This document shows positions 15,392-24,957 of a DNA stretch of 64,000 nt, piece by piece. The position numbers and the translations under genes were made by a program. Source of the stretch: Flavobacteriales bacterium (GTDB lineage: Bacteria; Bacteroidota; Bacteroidia; Flavobacteriales_F; PHOS-HE28); assembly GCA_016705545.1 (NCBI GenBank), contig JADIYA010000010.1:111636-175635 (forward strand). Direction: 5' to 3'. The first letter of the stretch is position 1. Each line of letters starts with the position of its first letter. The notes below the pieces were generated by a model. It was not told where the DNA came from, did not search any database, and saw only the letters and a list, made by a program, of their open reading frames with translations.

Positions 15392-16951
15392 ATGAATGCC
15401 ATTGCCAATTGGATCCAAGCACGGTCCACGCTCATCATCGCTCTCCTAGCTGCCTTCATCTTCGATCGCCTCTTCTATCAGCTTGCGCTTGGTGCCAACC
15501 TCTGCCTCTTCGCGCTGCTCATGAGCGCATTGGTCGTGCATCGCGTGGGTTGGACCAAGCTCTCGTGGCCGGCCAGATGGGCCTTGCTGGGCGTGCTCAT
15601 CGCCTCGGTCATGGTGGTGGTGCACCACAGCGTGGTGGCGCCGATAGCATCGATCCTTTCCTTGCTCTGGTTCACGGCACTTGCCGGGGAACCGGGCCTT
15701 CGCAGCCTGCCCTTCGCCATGGGACAGGCGCTGGGCAACTACGTCACGCTCCCCATCGCAGCCTTGGACGGCATCGGCGCTGTTGCTCCCGAGCGATCGG
15801 CCGCGCGTTCGGGTTGGCGCTGGGCGCGATTGACGGTGCTGCCCGTGATCGTGCTCGTCATCTTCTTCCAACTCTATCGGGTAGGCAATCCGAAGTTCGA
15901 TCACCTCACCGCCGGTTTCCTGGATGGCATGTGGAAGATGATCTCGGAATTCTTCTCTTTCGTCTTCACCGCGCATGTGCTCTTCTGGCTCTTCGGCGCT
16001 TTCGTCAGTGCGGGCCTGCTCTTCCGCTTCGCGCCGAATCTCGTGTTGCAATGGGAGCAGCAGCATCATGATCTCATGCGGCGCATGCGGGTGCGGCGTC
16101 CCCATTGGATGGCACCGCTCCCCATGAACCCCTTGGAGCGCGAGCGACGGCGCGCGGTGATCCTGCTGGTGCTCGTGAATGCCTTGCTCGCTGTGGTGAA
16201 TGCCATCGACATCAACTGGGTGTGGTTCGGCTTCCAGGTGCCCGAAGGCTTCAGCCTGAAGCAATTCGTGCATGAAGGCACCTACGCGCTGATCTTCAGC
16301 ATCCTCCTCAGCATGGTGGTGGTGCTCTGGTACTTCCGCGGCAATCAGAATTTCTATCAGAAGGATCCGTGGCTGAAGCGGCTGGCCCTGCTCTGGGTGG
16401 CGCAGAACGCCGTGCTGGGCATCTCGGTTTTCCTTCGCAACTGGCATTACATGAGCTTTCACGGCCTGGCCTATCTGCGCATCGGCGTGATCATGTTCCT
16501 GCTGCTCATGGTGGTGGGGCTCATCACGCTCTTCCTGAAAGTGAAGGAGCGCCGAACACTGTACTACCTCCTTCGTGTGAACACGTGGGCGGCCTTCACT
16601 GTCCTGATCGGCCTTACCACCGTCGATTGGGACCGGCTCATCGTGCGCGTGAATCTGGAGCACAGCAACCCCGGCGAGATCGACATCGACAATTACCTCG
16701 CGATGAGCGACAAGGTGCTGCCGCTGCTCTATGCCAACCTCGACCTGGTGGAGCAGCAGATGGCGCGGCACCGGAACAACCGCGTGCGATGGGTGGATCA
16801 TCTGGAGCCGCAAGCGTTCCGCGATGCGCTCGACGCGAAACGCGACCGGTTCATGGAGCGCATGCGCAGCCAGCATTGGCAGGAATGGACGTGGGCAGAT
16901 GCGAGGACCTTGGCTGCGCTGAATGAGCAGTCGATCATTGCCCAGCGATGA
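15392..16951 (+). CDS. DUF4173-family multi-pass membrane protein
   Basis: 519 residues with about a dozen hydrophobic helices and the conserved VNAIDINWVWFGFQVPEGFSLKQFVHEGTYALIFSILLSMVVVLWYFRGN block that marks DUF4173/DUF4153-like proteins. The C-terminal about 100 residues are soluble (MSDKVLPLLYANLDLVEQQMARHRNN...). No enzymatic motif is known for the family. It lies three bases after the regulator gene and overlaps the next gene by 4 bp, which places it in the same operon. Confidence 0.8.
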   Translation: MNAIANWIQARSTLIIALLAAFIFDRLFYQLALGANLCLFALLMSALVVHRVGWTKLSWPARWALLGVLIASVMVVVHHSVVAPIASILSLLWFTALAGEPGLRSLPFAMGQALGNYVTLPIAALDGIGAVAPERSAARSGWRWARLTVLPVIVLVIFFQLYRVGNPKFDHLTAGFLDGMWKMISEFFSFVFTAHVLFWLFGAFVSAGLLFRFAPNLVLQWEQQHHDLMRRMRVRRPHWMAPLPMNPLERERRRAVILLVLVNALLAVVNAIDINWVWFGFQVPEGFSLKQFVHEGTYALIFSILLSMVVVLWYFRGNQNFYQKDPWLKRLALLWVAQNAVLGISVFLRNWHYMSFHGLAYLRIGVIMFLLLMVVGLITLFLKVKERRTLYYLLRVNTWAAFTVLIGLTTVDWDRLIVRVNLEHSNPGEIDIDNYLAMSDKVLPLLYANLDLVEQQMARHRNNRVRWVDHLEPQAFRDALDAKRDRFMERMRSQHWQEWTWADARTLAALNEQSIIAQR

Positions 16952-17427
16952 AGGACCTGCGCTACATCCGCCGCTGGCTGGCCTTCTTCGTTTTCGCGCT
17001 GTTGATCAGCGGCCTCACCGCGGTGCCCTTGGTCCGGCTCACCGGCCTGCTTCAAGTATGGACCCGTCCATTCGGCGGCCCCCTTCATCAATGGGCGTCG
17101 CAAGCCGCCGATGCCGTTGCGCATGTCGACTCCACCTATCCGATCCTCTTCTATGGCACCGACTGGCTCGCATTCGCGCATGTGGTGATCGGCCTATCCT
17201 TCATCGGTCCATGGCGCGATCCAGTCCGAAACAGATGGGTGGTGGAGTGGGGGTTATGGTGCTGCGGCTTGGTGGTGCTGCTAGCATTCGCATGGGCGCC
17301 CGTGCGCCATATCCCTTTTTTCTGGAGCTGCGTCGATGCCTCCTTCGGCGTGTTCGGTGCGGTGCCCTTGTGGTTAGTGCTGAAGCGCATCCAAAAGCTG
17401 GAAATGGAACAGCAAGTTCAACAATGA
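16948..17427 (+). CDS. Small membrane protein, unknown function
   Basis: 159 residues with four probable membrane helices (about 10-33, 75-95, 100-118, 122-140). Its sequence ends in a short basic, Gln-rich cytoplasmic tail (KRIQKLEMEQQVQQ). Both ends overlap neighbouring genes by 4 bp (ATGA), so it belongs to the DUF4173 operon. I do not recognise the family. Confidence 0.75.
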   Translation: MKDLRYIRRWLAFFVFALLISGLTAVPLVRLTGLLQVWTRPFGGPLHQWASQAADAVAHVDSTYPILFYGTDWLAFAHVVIGLSFIGPWRDPVRNRWVVEWGLWCCGLVVLLAFAWAPVRHIPFFWSCVDASFGVFGAVPLWLVLKRIQKLEMEQQVQQ

Positions 17428-18344
17428 ATCATCGGCGCCAACTCATCATCTCCTCGCTGCTGCTCGCGATCGCGTGCGGTCTGGCCTTTGCGCCCGATGC
17501 CTATATGCCCATGTTGGCGCGTGCATTCACGCTTTGGTGGGCCATCGGCTTCGGGGCCATGGCGCTGGCGGTTCTTCGGAAGCGATGGTGGTGGGCGAGC
17601 TGCTCCTCGGCGCTGGCATCGGCGATGCTGCTGCCGGTTCTGCATATGCCTGGTCCAGCTATGATAGAGGCGACCGGCTCACCCGACTTGCGCATCGCGC
17701 ACCTGAACGTGCTGCAGCCCAATGCACGGCATGCGGATGTGCTCACGGCCATCAGGCACGCCGATGCTGACCTGGTAAGCGTGCAGGAAGTGAGCCCGCA
17801 ATGGGCGGTAGCGCTTCGCGATGGCCTAGGTGAGGAATACAGGTACCAACTGGTGACGCCGCGCACCAATTGCTACGGCATCGCGCTCTTCAGCCGCATC
17901 CCGCTGCGCAAGGCCCGGGTAATCGTGCTGTCGGGCGCTCCGTTCATCGAGGCCGAGGTCGAAGCAGTGGGTGGAGCGTTGCGTGTGTACATCGCGCATG
18001 CCACCTCGCCCGGAAGTCCGAGCCAGTTCTTCCGGCGCAACGCGCAGTTGCGTGCTTTGGCGAAACTGATCGCGGATGGGTCATTGCCCACGGTGCTCAT
18101 CGGCGATCTGAACACGGTGCACTGGGACGATGCTTATCAGCAGCTCTGCGCGAATAGCGGGCTCCTTCCTTTGAATCATTCGCGCATGGCCACCTGGCCC
18201 TCCATCGGCCCGCTCGCATTCATCCCATTGGACCATGCGCTCGTGCGAGGCCCGATTCGCGCCTCAACCATCGACTCCTTCAAAATTCCCGGCAGCGACC
18301 ATCGCGGGCTGCTGGCCAGTCTCCACTTCGCGCATGCGCCCTGA
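17424..18344 (+). CDS. Endonuclease/exonuclease/phosphatase (EEP) family protein with membrane anchor
   Basis: 306 residues. Three N-terminal membrane helices (about 5-75) are followed by an EEP domain: RIAHLNVLQPNARHADVLTAI (metal-binding Asn), SVQEVSPQWAVAL (catalytic Glu), TVLIGDLNTVHWDDAY (about 226, GDxN motif) and the terminal SDHRGLLASLHF (His). This is the layout of membrane-anchored bacterial EEP proteins of the YafD type. The substrate could be nucleic acid, phosphoinositide-like lipid or another phosphodiester. Its start overlaps the upstream gene. Confidence 0.85.
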   Translation: MNHRRQLIISSLLLAIACGLAFAPDAYMPMLARAFTLWWAIGFGAMALAVLRKRWWWASCSSALASAMLLPVLHMPGPAMIEATGSPDLRIAHLNVLQPNARHADVLTAIRHADADLVSVQEVSPQWAVALRDGLGEEYRYQLVTPRTNCYGIALFSRIPLRKARVIVLSGAPFIEAEVEAVGGALRVYIAHATSPGSPSQFFRRNAQLRALAKLIADGSLPTVLIGDLNTVHWDDAYQQLCANSGLLPLNHSRMATWPSIGPLAFIPLDHALVRGPIRASTIDSFKIPGSDHRGLLASLHFAHAP

Positions 18345-19077
18345 TATCCGTCGCGCCTTCGTCTGGATGACCGCCTTTTACGTCGCCATGGCCTGCTTGG
18401 AGAGCGCCGTGGTGGTGTATCTGCGCGCGCTCTACTACCCGACGGGCTTTGATTTCCCGTTGGTTCCAATGGAGCGCTCGCTCATCGGAACAGAGGTGGT
18501 CCGTGAGGCAGCCACCATCCTCATGCTGCTTGCACCGGCAGCGCTGATCACGCGTTCTGCGCTTGAGCGCTTCGCGTGGTTCTGCTTCGGCTTCGGCGTG
18601 TGGGACATCTTCTACTATGTATGGCTGAAAGTGCTTCTCGGATGGCCATCGAGCCTGATGAGCAGCGACCTGTTGTTCCTTATCCCGGTGCCGTGGGTCG
18701 GGCCGGTGTGGGCACCGTGCGCGATCTCCATCGGTTTGATCGCTCTTGCCCTGGTGGTCCTTCGGGGTCGGTCGCGCGCTGCGCATTACCGATTGGACGG
18801 CATTTCGTGGGCCCTTTTGATCACCGGCGCTTTGCTCATGATCGTCTCCTTCACCATCGACCCCTTGTTGCGTGTCGATGGCCTCAAAGCACTGGCCAGC
18901 GTTGCAAGCTTGGGCGATGCCGGCGCCAAAGCGCTGATGCAAGGGCGGGACTATGTTCCAAAGCACTACCCATGGCACTGGCTTGCTGCCGGAGCCGTGC
19001 TGGCAACCCTCGGAACATTGCGTGCGTCTAGGGTTCTCGTGCCTTGCCCCCGGATCGGAGCTGTTGAAAAAGTGTAA
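18334..19077 (+). CDS. Multi-pass membrane protein, unknown function
   Basis: 247 residues with six or seven hydrophobic helices, beginning MRPDIRRAFVWMTAFYVAMACLESAVVVYLRALYYP. It carries conserved-looking WFCFGFGVWDIFYYVWLKVLLGWP and a W-P-S motif typical of a family of uncharacterised Bacteroidota membrane proteins. It overlaps the end of the EEP gene by 11 bp, so it is probably co-transcribed. No catalytic motif is visible. Confidence 0.72.
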   Translation: MRPDIRRAFVWMTAFYVAMACLESAVVVYLRALYYPTGFDFPLVPMERSLIGTEVVREAATILMLLAPAALITRSALERFAWFCFGFGVWDIFYYVWLKVLLGWPSSLMSSDLLFLIPVPWVGPVWAPCAISIGLIALALVVLRGRSRAAHYRLDGISWALLITGALLMIVSFTIDPLLRVDGLKALASVASLGDAGAKALMQGRDYVPKHYPWHWLAAGAVLATLGTLRASRVLVPCPRIGAVEKV

Positions 19078-19118
19078 CCGACGATGACGCAACCCCGTTG
19101 AAGCGGTGCGTCATCCTC

Positions 19119-19442
19119 ATGGAAAACAAGACCAAGATGCTCGCCGAGGCCCGCCTCTTCATGCGTTTGGGGATTCTCTCCACCCTGGGTTTCATCTTCT
19201 ACTATGCCCACTTGTTCTTCGGGCTGCTGCAGAACGTGGTGCTCTTCAAGGTGCTGGCCATCACCTTCCTGCTCGCGACCATCCCCCTGCCGATCATTGC
19301 CATCAACAACAAACTCCTTTTCCCTGAGCTCTCCAGGAGCGGGAAGCAGATCCTGGCGCTTGCTGCAACCATGCTGCTTTTCCATCACTTCCTCATGACC
19401 TTCATCTTCGTCATGTTCCTGCGTGGCGAATCGGTCCTTTGA
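19119..19442 (+). CDS. Small three-helix membrane protein
   Basis: 107 residues with hydrophobic helices at about 16-37, 43-63 and 78-100, separated by short polar loops. ATG 19119 is preferred to an in-frame TTG seven codons upstream. Family is not recognised. It stands between the DUF-type membrane gene and the NRDE protein gene on the same strand. Confidence 0.65.
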   Translation: MENKTKMLAEARLFMRLGILSTLGFIFYYAHLFFGLLQNVVLFKVLAITFLLATIPLPIIAINNKLLFPELSRSGKQILALAATMLLFHHFLMTFIFVMFLRGESVL

Positions 19443-19464
19443 ATGCTCTTCAGCCCATCGCCGG

Positions 19465-19472
19465 TAGATTCG
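19465..19472 (+). promoter_or_regulatory. Putative -7 box (TAGATTCG) 4 nt before GTG start
   Basis: A TAnnTTTG-like box four bases upstream of GTG 19477. This supports both that start and a leaderless transcript. Confidence 0.35.
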
Positions 19473-19476
19473 CGGC

Positions 19477-20202
19477 GTGTGCCTCATCGCATTCGCTTAC
19501 AAGGTCCATCCGGGATACCCGCTCATCGTAGCGGCGAATCGCGATGAATTCACTGATCGCGCAGCTGCTCCAGCGCACTTCTGGACGGACCATCGGGTGA
19601 TACTGGCTGGCCGCGACCTCAAGGCGCATGGCACCTGGATGGGCATCACCACGCAAGGGCGATTCGCCGCAGTGACCAATTTCCGTGACTTGCGCCGGAC
19701 ACCGGTCAACGGCCCCTCGCGGGGCTTATTGGTTCGGGATGCACTGCTTGCCGAGCCTCCACTAATCCATGAGCCGATGGAGGGCTACAACCTGCTTCAC
19801 GGGTCGTTGGAGGACCTTCGTTGGCGTTCGAATGTCGCGGGTGCGGATGTGCGCATCGCGCCTGGAGTGCATGGCCTGAGCAACGCATTGCTCAACACAC
19901 CGTGGCCGAAGGTTCGGAGAGCGGTGAGCGCCATGCGCGATGAATTGGAATCAGAGGAGCCCGGATTCGATGAGCTTTTCAGAATTCTTGCGGATGATCG
20001 CAGCGCCGTCGACTCGGAGCTTCCCGACACCGGCCTTGACATTGCACGCGAACGCGCGTTGAGCAGCATCCGGATTGACATGCCGGGTTATGGCACGCGT
20101 TGCTCAACGGTCATATTCGTACGCAATGATGGTGAGGTGCGCTTTGAGGAGCGCACCCATGCAAACGGCGTTGCGGTACGTGAGCGCTTTTTGATCCGCT
20201 GA
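19477..20202 (+). CDS. NRDE-family protein (TANGO2 homologue)
   Basis: 241 residues opening MCLIAFAYKVHPGYPLIVAANRDEFTDRAAAPAHFW. The invariant second-position Cys and the NRDE motif define the family (Ntn-hydrolase-like fold). Eukaryotic TANGO2 is linked to Golgi organisation and haem or acyl-CoA handling; the bacterial role is unknown. The GTG start is chosen because family members begin with Met-Cys and maturation would expose the Cys. Confidence 0.9.
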   Translation: MCLIAFAYKVHPGYPLIVAANRDEFTDRAAAPAHFWTDHRVILAGRDLKAHGTWMGITTQGRFAAVTNFRDLRRTPVNGPSRGLLVRDALLAEPPLIHEPMEGYNLLHGSLEDLRWRSNVAGADVRIAPGVHGLSNALLNTPWPKVRRAVSAMRDELESEEPGFDELFRILADDRSAVDSELPDTGLDIARERALSSIRIDMPGYGTRCSTVIFVRNDGEVRFEERTHANGVAVRERFLIR

Positions 20203-20341
20203 TCGCAACATTCGGCACGATGCTCGCGTTGCAGGTTCAGGTCCGGTAAGGGACCAACGGCATATCCGGTCACAAGGGGCGAGGCCCAACGGCGTTTGAA
20301 GCCCCCTTCCAGGCCCGTAAGCCAGGAGATCGGAATACCCA

Positions 20342-20367
20342 GGAACCCGCCCCGTAAGGCGGGTTCC
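20342..20367. terminator. Strong bidirectional hairpin between convergent genes
   Basis: A perfect 10-bp stem GGAACCCGCC (20342-20351) / GGCGGGTTCC (20358-20367) with a 6-nt loop, located between the convergent NRDE gene and the T9SS gene. There is no pronounced T-tract on either strand. The rest of 20203-20396 holds nothing else I recognise. Confidence 0.6.
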
Positions 20368-20396
20368 GCCGTTTCAGCGACATTCAATAAAGGGCA

Positions 20397-21674
20397 TCAC
20401 TGCATTCCTGTCACTACCTTGAGCGTGGCTTTGTCCGTTCGCAACAAGTGGATCCCGGAGGAGCTCAAAGGAATAAGCAACCGGTCCGTGGTCCCGAAGG
20501 AGGCATGCACCAACCGGCCTTGCGCATCGAACAATTCCACCTGACCGATCGCGCGGCCATCCAAACGCTGTAACGACAGGCCTTGCGGGGTTGGTCTCGC
20601 AAGGAATTGGGGTTCATTCAGGTCATTGATTTGATTGGTTCCATCAATGCATGGCGCGTAGAAACTCAACGGCAGAATTCCCGGTGGTATGTCCCAGCTC
20701 ACGCTCATGGACGGACCGGTCACAGAGTTGTGGATGGCTGCAGCTATGACCGGGTTGCCTCCGGTGGGAGGCTGGTTCGGGGAGCAAACGAGACCGTAGA
20801 TGCCCGGTGGTACGCACACCGTATCAGCATCGTACTGCTGGAACGGAGCCAACTCCAATTGGCCGACGGCCACCTGATTGAAGTCCTCATCCATAAGTGC
20901 CCAAGCGTAGGTGCCGATTGGGATGGCGCCGCCGAGATTCTGCATGGTGACGTGAAGTGCAGAGCATTCATCCGTTGGGCACAGGTCGACGGGTAGCTGC
21001 CAAGTGCAGGCCATTACCGCGCCGAATGCCGTCCAGAGTTCCAAGGTGCCGATGAACGGATCTGCAGGCGGGGTGGCGTTCGGATGGAGTTCGAGAATAT
21101 GCCAGCTGTCCTCGGCGATGCCGAAGAAGTTCACGGTTTCCTTGGCCAAGGTGTCGCCACTGGCATCGAAGAGGATGAAATTGGGGTAATCGAACAGCTC
21201 ATTCACCATGTTGTTGTTCTGCACGTGCACCACGATGGCGGTGTCTGTGAAGGCGTGCCATTGCACCGAGACAAGTTCGAGGTTTGAGCATGGGTCTCCC
21301 TCGGTCACGGTGAATGCATGCTGCGGTGCAGGTGCACCATCGAGTATTCCGAACGAGTTCAGCGAGAATGCGATGGTGTAATCACCAGCTGGCAATTGCC
21401 CAACCGAGATGGTCTCGGTGTGGGGAACCAGGACCGTGAGCCCGCCTGTACTCGCCGCGGTCACGGTGAGCGCTATGATGCTGCCATTCACTTGGGCGCC
21501 GGCGCTCACGATGTAAGAGCCGCTGCTGCTGAGGTTGCCGATGAGCTGAATGCTCACATCATCCGAAGTGGAGGGGTTCGGCGGCACAATCGCAATCTGG
21601 TCGATGTAGAAGTAGGTCTGCGCCTTCAGGATAATGGTGAGCAGCAGGCCGAGGAGGGTGAGGTTCGCTTTCAT
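20397..21674 (-). CDS. Secreted protein with T9SS C-terminal sorting domain
   Basis: 425 residues. A signal peptide (MKANLTLLGLLLTIILKAQ) is followed by beta-rich repeats without an enzymatic motif. The N-terminal PPNPSTSDDVSIQLIGNLSSSGSYIV and later LELVSVQWHAFTDTAIVVHVQN segments look like Ig-like domains. The C-terminus (about 350-425: FLARPTPQGLSLQRL...GQVELFDAQGRLVHAS...GIHLLRTDKATLKVV) is a type A T9SS sorting domain. It is probably a surface or secreted structural protein. ATG 21674 gives the correct signal peptide. Confidence 0.78.
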   Translation of the reverse strand: MKANLTLLGLLLTIILKAQTYFYIDQIAIVPPNPSTSDDVSIQLIGNLSSSGSYIVSAGAQVNGSIIALTVTAASTGGLTVLVPHTETISVGQLPAGDYTIAFSLNSFGILDGAPAPQHAFTVTEGDPCSNLELVSVQWHAFTDTAIVVHVQNNNMVNELFDYPNFILFDASGDTLAKETVNFFGIAEDSWHILELHPNATPPADPFIGTLELWTAFGAVMACTWQLPVDLCPTDECSALHVTMQNLGGAIPIGTYAWALMDEDFNQVAVGQLELAPFQQYDADTVCVPPGIYGLVCSPNQPPTGGNPVIAAAIHNSVTGPSMSVSWDIPPGILPLSFYAPCIDGTNQINDLNEPQFLARPTPQGLSLQRLDGRAIGQVELFDAQGRLVHASFGTTDRLLIPLSSSGIHLLRTDKATLKVVTGMQ

Positions 21675-21720
21675 GCGCAGGTTTTCGGATGGATGACGCG
21701 CTTTGTGGGCGTTGCGCTGC

Positions 21721-22653
21721 CTAGGAAAGCGCGATAGTTCCCACGGCTGCTGCGGCGAAACCAACAGCAACCAGGATGGAGTATGCCATCAGCATGATGA
21801 GGCTTTTCAGGATCGTGACTCCCCACGGACGCCCGTACACGGTGCGCATCATGCGCATCAGCGCGCCGATGCCCAGTCCTATTGCCAATGCCGTGAGCTC
21901 GAAAGGGACTTCGAAAGCCGACCAAAGGAGTCCGGTGACGGCAGCTGCCATGAGCAAGAGCAGGAAGAACAGCGTGTGGTAATGCAGTGCGAATACAAGG
22001 TGCTCCGTGTAATAGAGCTTCCAACGCCAATGCACTAGCTTGAGCAGCAGCGCGAACAGTGGCAGGAGCACGAACATCACCTTCGCGAAATTCTCACGCA
22101 AGGCTGATGTGTATTCGTCCAATGCACCGCCGCCGCCGGCCTCCAGATGCATCGCTGAGCGCAGCAGGTTCCTGCTGAGAACGGTAGGTTCATCACCGCC
22201 GGCCTTTAGCACGCTGTCGATGACAGCGTCCGTCAGCCTGCCCTGGCTCGCGAGATCCGTGAGCAGGTCCGTGGTTGAGTCCGCGCCAGCGGTGAAGCGC
22301 ATGCCGCTGTTCGACTTCGAGGGATCATCCGGTGGCTCCGGGAGCCATGCTATGGCCAGGAAGTAGACTAAGCTTGTGAAGAGGTACAGCCTGAGCGGCG
22401 GCACGTACCGCGCCCGCTTGTTCTCGTTGTAGTTACGCGTGGCCAGACCTGGGGGCCAAAAGAGGTCGCGCAGGGTGCGCAGCAGCTTGGTGTCGAAGTT
22501 GAACAGTCCTCCCAGAAGGTCCACGATGAAATGCCGCACCGGGATCTTGTGCGTGTGGTTCTCCTGGCCGCAGCGCGCGCAATAGTTGTCATCAGTGCGG
22601 AGCGTCAGCCCGCAGTTGGGGCATTCGGGGCGCTTCTGCCGCTTGCGGGCCAT
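21721..22653 (-). CDS. DUF3667 membrane protein with N-terminal zinc ribbon
   Basis: 310 residues. Two CxxC pairs at residues about 11-29 (CPNCGLTLRTDDNYCARCGQ) form a zinc ribbon, followed by the signature HFIVDLLGGLFNFDTKLLRTLRDLFWPPG of DUF3667 and Pro-rich YVPPLRLYLFTSLVYFLAIA. Four further hydrophobic helices lie in the C-terminal half. The function of the family is unknown. It is common in Bacteroidota. Confidence 0.85.
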   Translation of the reverse strand: MARKRQKRPECPNCGLTLRTDDNYCARCGQENHTHKIPVRHFIVDLLGGLFNFDTKLLRTLRDLFWPPGLATRNYNENKRARYVPPLRLYLFTSLVYFLAIAWLPEPPDDPSKSNSGMRFTAGADSTTDLLTDLASQGRLTDAVIDSVLKAGGDEPTVLSRNLLRSAMHLEAGGGGALDEYTSALRENFAKVMFVLLPLFALLLKLVHWRWKLYYTEHLVFALHYHTLFFLLLLMAAAVTGLLWSAFEVPFELTALAIGLGIGALMRMMRTVYGRPWGVTILKSLIMLMAYSILVAVGFAAAAVGTIALS

Positions 22654-22656
22654 GCC

Positions 22657-23149
22657 TCAGCTCTTCATGTTCTCGAACTGCAACGGCAGCTCGAAATCCT
22701 GTTGGCGGCAAAGGGCCATCACCGCCTGCAGGTCGTTCCATCTTCTTGCCGTTCACGCGGATCAGGTCGTCCATGATCTGCGGCTGCACCTTGAGGCCGC
22801 TGTCCTTGATGGCCTTCACGATCTTCTTCGCAGTTTCCCGCTCGATGCCCTGCTTCACCTTGATTATCCGGTACAAGGTCTTCCCGCTGGGCACGGGCTC
22901 TTCCTTCAGGTCGTAGCTCCGCACATCCACCTTTTGCTTGCCGCTTCGCTCGAGCAGGATGTCCACGATGGCATCGAGCTTCATGAGGTCCTCGGTGCTC
23001 AACTTGATCGTGAGTGCCTTCTTGTCGAGTTCCACGGTGCTGTTGGTGCCGCGCAGGTCGTAACGGTTCTCGATCTCGCGCTTCACCACGTTCACCGCAT
23101 TGTCGAGCATCTGCAGATCGACCTTCGAAAGGATGTCCAAACTGGGCAT
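22657..23149 (-). pseudogene. yajQ: YajQ-family nucleotide-binding protein, single frameshift near 3' end
   Basis: The N-terminal about 135 residues (MPSLDILSKVDLQMLDNAVN...DLRGTNSTVELDKKALTIKL...RETAKKIVKAIKDSGLKVQPQIMDDLIRVNGKKM) are a textbook YajQ/DUF520 protein, a small two-domain family reported to bind cyclic di-GMP. After KKM the reading frame breaks near 22741. In the +1 frame the sequence continues as DLQAVMALCRQQDFELPLQFENMKS and stops at 22657, the normal C-terminus. With the one-base insertion removed it is a full-length gene of about 163 residues, so sequencing error is at least as likely as decay. Confidence 0.85.
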
Positions 23150-23186
23150 GGGTTCCGGGTTGCACCGCCAAAGATGCGACAGGCGC

Positions 23187-23222
23187 AAAAAGCGAGCGGC
23201 CGCATCAGAAGATGCGGCCGCT
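23187..23222 (-). terminator. Rho-independent terminator (minus strand)
   Basis: A perfect 12-bp stem AGCGGCCGCATC (23195-23206) / GATGCGGCCGCT (23211-23222) with a 4-nt loop. Read on the minus strand it is followed by CGCTTTTT. It closes the T9SS gene that ends at 23242. Confidence 0.85.
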
Positions 23223-23241
23223 TGTTGCAGGAGCGGAGCGC

Positions 23242-24957
23242 TTACTTGTTCAGCTGTACGCGGAACTCGGCGGTGCGGCCGTCGTCGGCGGCAACTTTGA
23301 ACACGTACATGCCATTGGCCAAGCTGGTCATGTCAACCGTGAGCGTGCCATCGCTGCCCACTTGGGCGCGCTGCTCGATCACCTTATTGCCTTTGGCGTC
23401 GACCGCGTTCAAGCCCACAGCGCCATTGATGCCCTTCAGCGGGATGCGGACCCAATGCGCGGTCGGGTTCGGGAAGGGGGTGGCTTCGAGCACTGCTTCC
23501 TCTTCGATGCCGATAGAATTCGCATCGACTGCGGCGATGGTGAGCGATGGTGCGCCATCGAGGCCGGTGAAGCCGTTGTACCAAGTGCCGTCGGCGCGGA
23601 TCATGGAAATGGGCTCACCCACGATCCCCTGTGTGCGGTCGAAATTGAGCGAACCGGCCCAGCCGTGCCACACGTTGCCGCTGTAGCTGTCGAGGCAGAG
23701 CAGGTAGCGGGTGTTGTCCACCAGTGTCACGTTCTCATCGAAGGGCACGTAGATCGGCGTATTGGTAAGGTCGCTGGTGAAGGTGTACACCCCGAATGTG
23801 ATGGGTGAGAGGTCCGTGCCATCGGGCAGTTGGATCGGATCGGTGACTGCGGCGGTCCACTCGAACAGCGTCCCTTCCAAGAGTTCATCATTCAGGACGG
23901 CTGTCGATGGGCGGCTCGCGGTGAACCAGAACCCGGTGGCCGCAAGGCGCGATGCATTGGGATCGCGGAAATGGACGCAGGAGCGCCAGCCGGCGGTGTT
24001 GTTCGCGGGTACCACGTGCGTGCTGCTCTGAATGGCTTGTGTGGCCGGGTCGCACAATGCGTAGGTGAACTTGTCGTTCACCACGGTCAGGTTGATGGTA
24101 CGGGTGTCATTCGAGGCGAACTCGTCGGGCTGATCCCCGAGGACGCTGTACACGATTTCGTAGCTGCCAGAGTAGCTCGACTGGCTGAAGTTGGGCAAGG
24201 TCACGTACAGGCTGTCACCCGAAAGGATGTCAGCGCTGGCAGAGGTCTGGTCGTACACCACGGTGGCACCAGGTTGCTGGGTGATCACGCAGCGTGCACG
24301 TGCATTCGGCATGGTCTGCGCCCCGTAGTTGTGGATGTTCACCCCGAGATCAACATTATACTCCGTTGCGTTGGTGTGTATGACGCTGTGGATCGCACCG
24401 GTGCGCGGCACCAGGATGTCGCCTCCATCGAAGCCCAGATTGTATTGATAGAAGCCTTGCTGGCTGCCGATGAAGAGCTCCAGGTCGTTGCAGGTGAGGA
24501 TGGCATCGCGAAGCAGCGCGCCTGCCTCCTGCGAGATCATCACGGCAGGTATGGTCACATTCGGTCCTACAGCACCGGCTCCCATCACGACCGGCGCACC
24601 GGGCTGGTTGTTGATAACCACCACGGCGATGGCTCCAGCATCCTGCGCGTTCATGCTTTTCATGCCGAACTCGCAGACTCCGCGATAGACTACAGCGATC
24701 TTGCCAGCGATGCTGGCTCCGTTAATGAGTGCATTGCAGCCCAAGCTGTCCTCTGCGGTACCGTCATCCACGAAGCAGGCCTGGCCAACGACGTTGTTCG
24801 CCGGGTCGTTCATGTCGGGCATGGCGCCCCACTGGCTCCAGGTGAATTCAAGCGGCCCTTCCAAGGAGGGCGGCTGCTGCACGTAGACAGTGAGCTGCGC
24901 GTGCAGCGTGGCGGCGCAAGCGAATGCAGCTGCCAAGGTGAGTAGGGTCTTCTTCAT
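23242..24957 (-). CDS. Secreted protein with PA domain and T9SS sorting domain
   Basis: 571 residues. A signal peptide (MKKTLLTLAAAFACAATLHAQ) is followed by a protease-associated (PA) domain at about 60-155 (KIAVVYRGVCEFGMKSMNAQDAGAIAVVVINNQPG...VTIPAVMISQEAGALL). The middle holds CARDB/Ig-like strands, and the C-terminus (about 490-571: EATPFPNPTAHWVRIPL...GTLTVDMTSLANGMYVFKVAADDGRTAEFRVQLNK) is a T9SS sorting domain. PA domains usually accompany secreted peptidases, but no peptidase motif is visible here, so it may be a substrate-binding adhesin. It has its own terminator downstream. Confidence 0.82.
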   Translation of the reverse strand: MKKTLLTLAAAFACAATLHAQLTVYVQQPPSLEGPLEFTWSQWGAMPDMNDPANNVVGQACFVDDGTAEDSLGCNALINGASIAGKIAVVYRGVCEFGMKSMNAQDAGAIAVVVINNQPGAPVVMGAGAVGPNVTIPAVMISQEAGALLRDAILTCNDLELFIGSQQGFYQYNLGFDGGDILVPRTGAIHSVIHTNATEYNVDLGVNIHNYGAQTMPNARARCVITQQPGATVVYDQTSASADILSGDSLYVTLPNFSQSSYSGSYEIVYSVLGDQPDEFASNDTRTINLTVVNDKFTYALCDPATQAIQSSTHVVPANNTAGWRSCVHFRDPNASRLAATGFWFTASRPSTAVLNDELLEGTLFEWTAAVTDPIQLPDGTDLSPITFGVYTFTSDLTNTPIYVPFDENVTLVDNTRYLLCLDSYSGNVWHGWAGSLNFDRTQGIVGEPISMIRADGTWYNGFTGLDGAPSLTIAAVDANSIGIEEEAVLEATPFPNPTAHWVRIPLKGINGAVGLNAVDAKGNKVIEQRAQVGSDGTLTVDMTSLANGMYVFKVAADDGRTAEFRVQLNK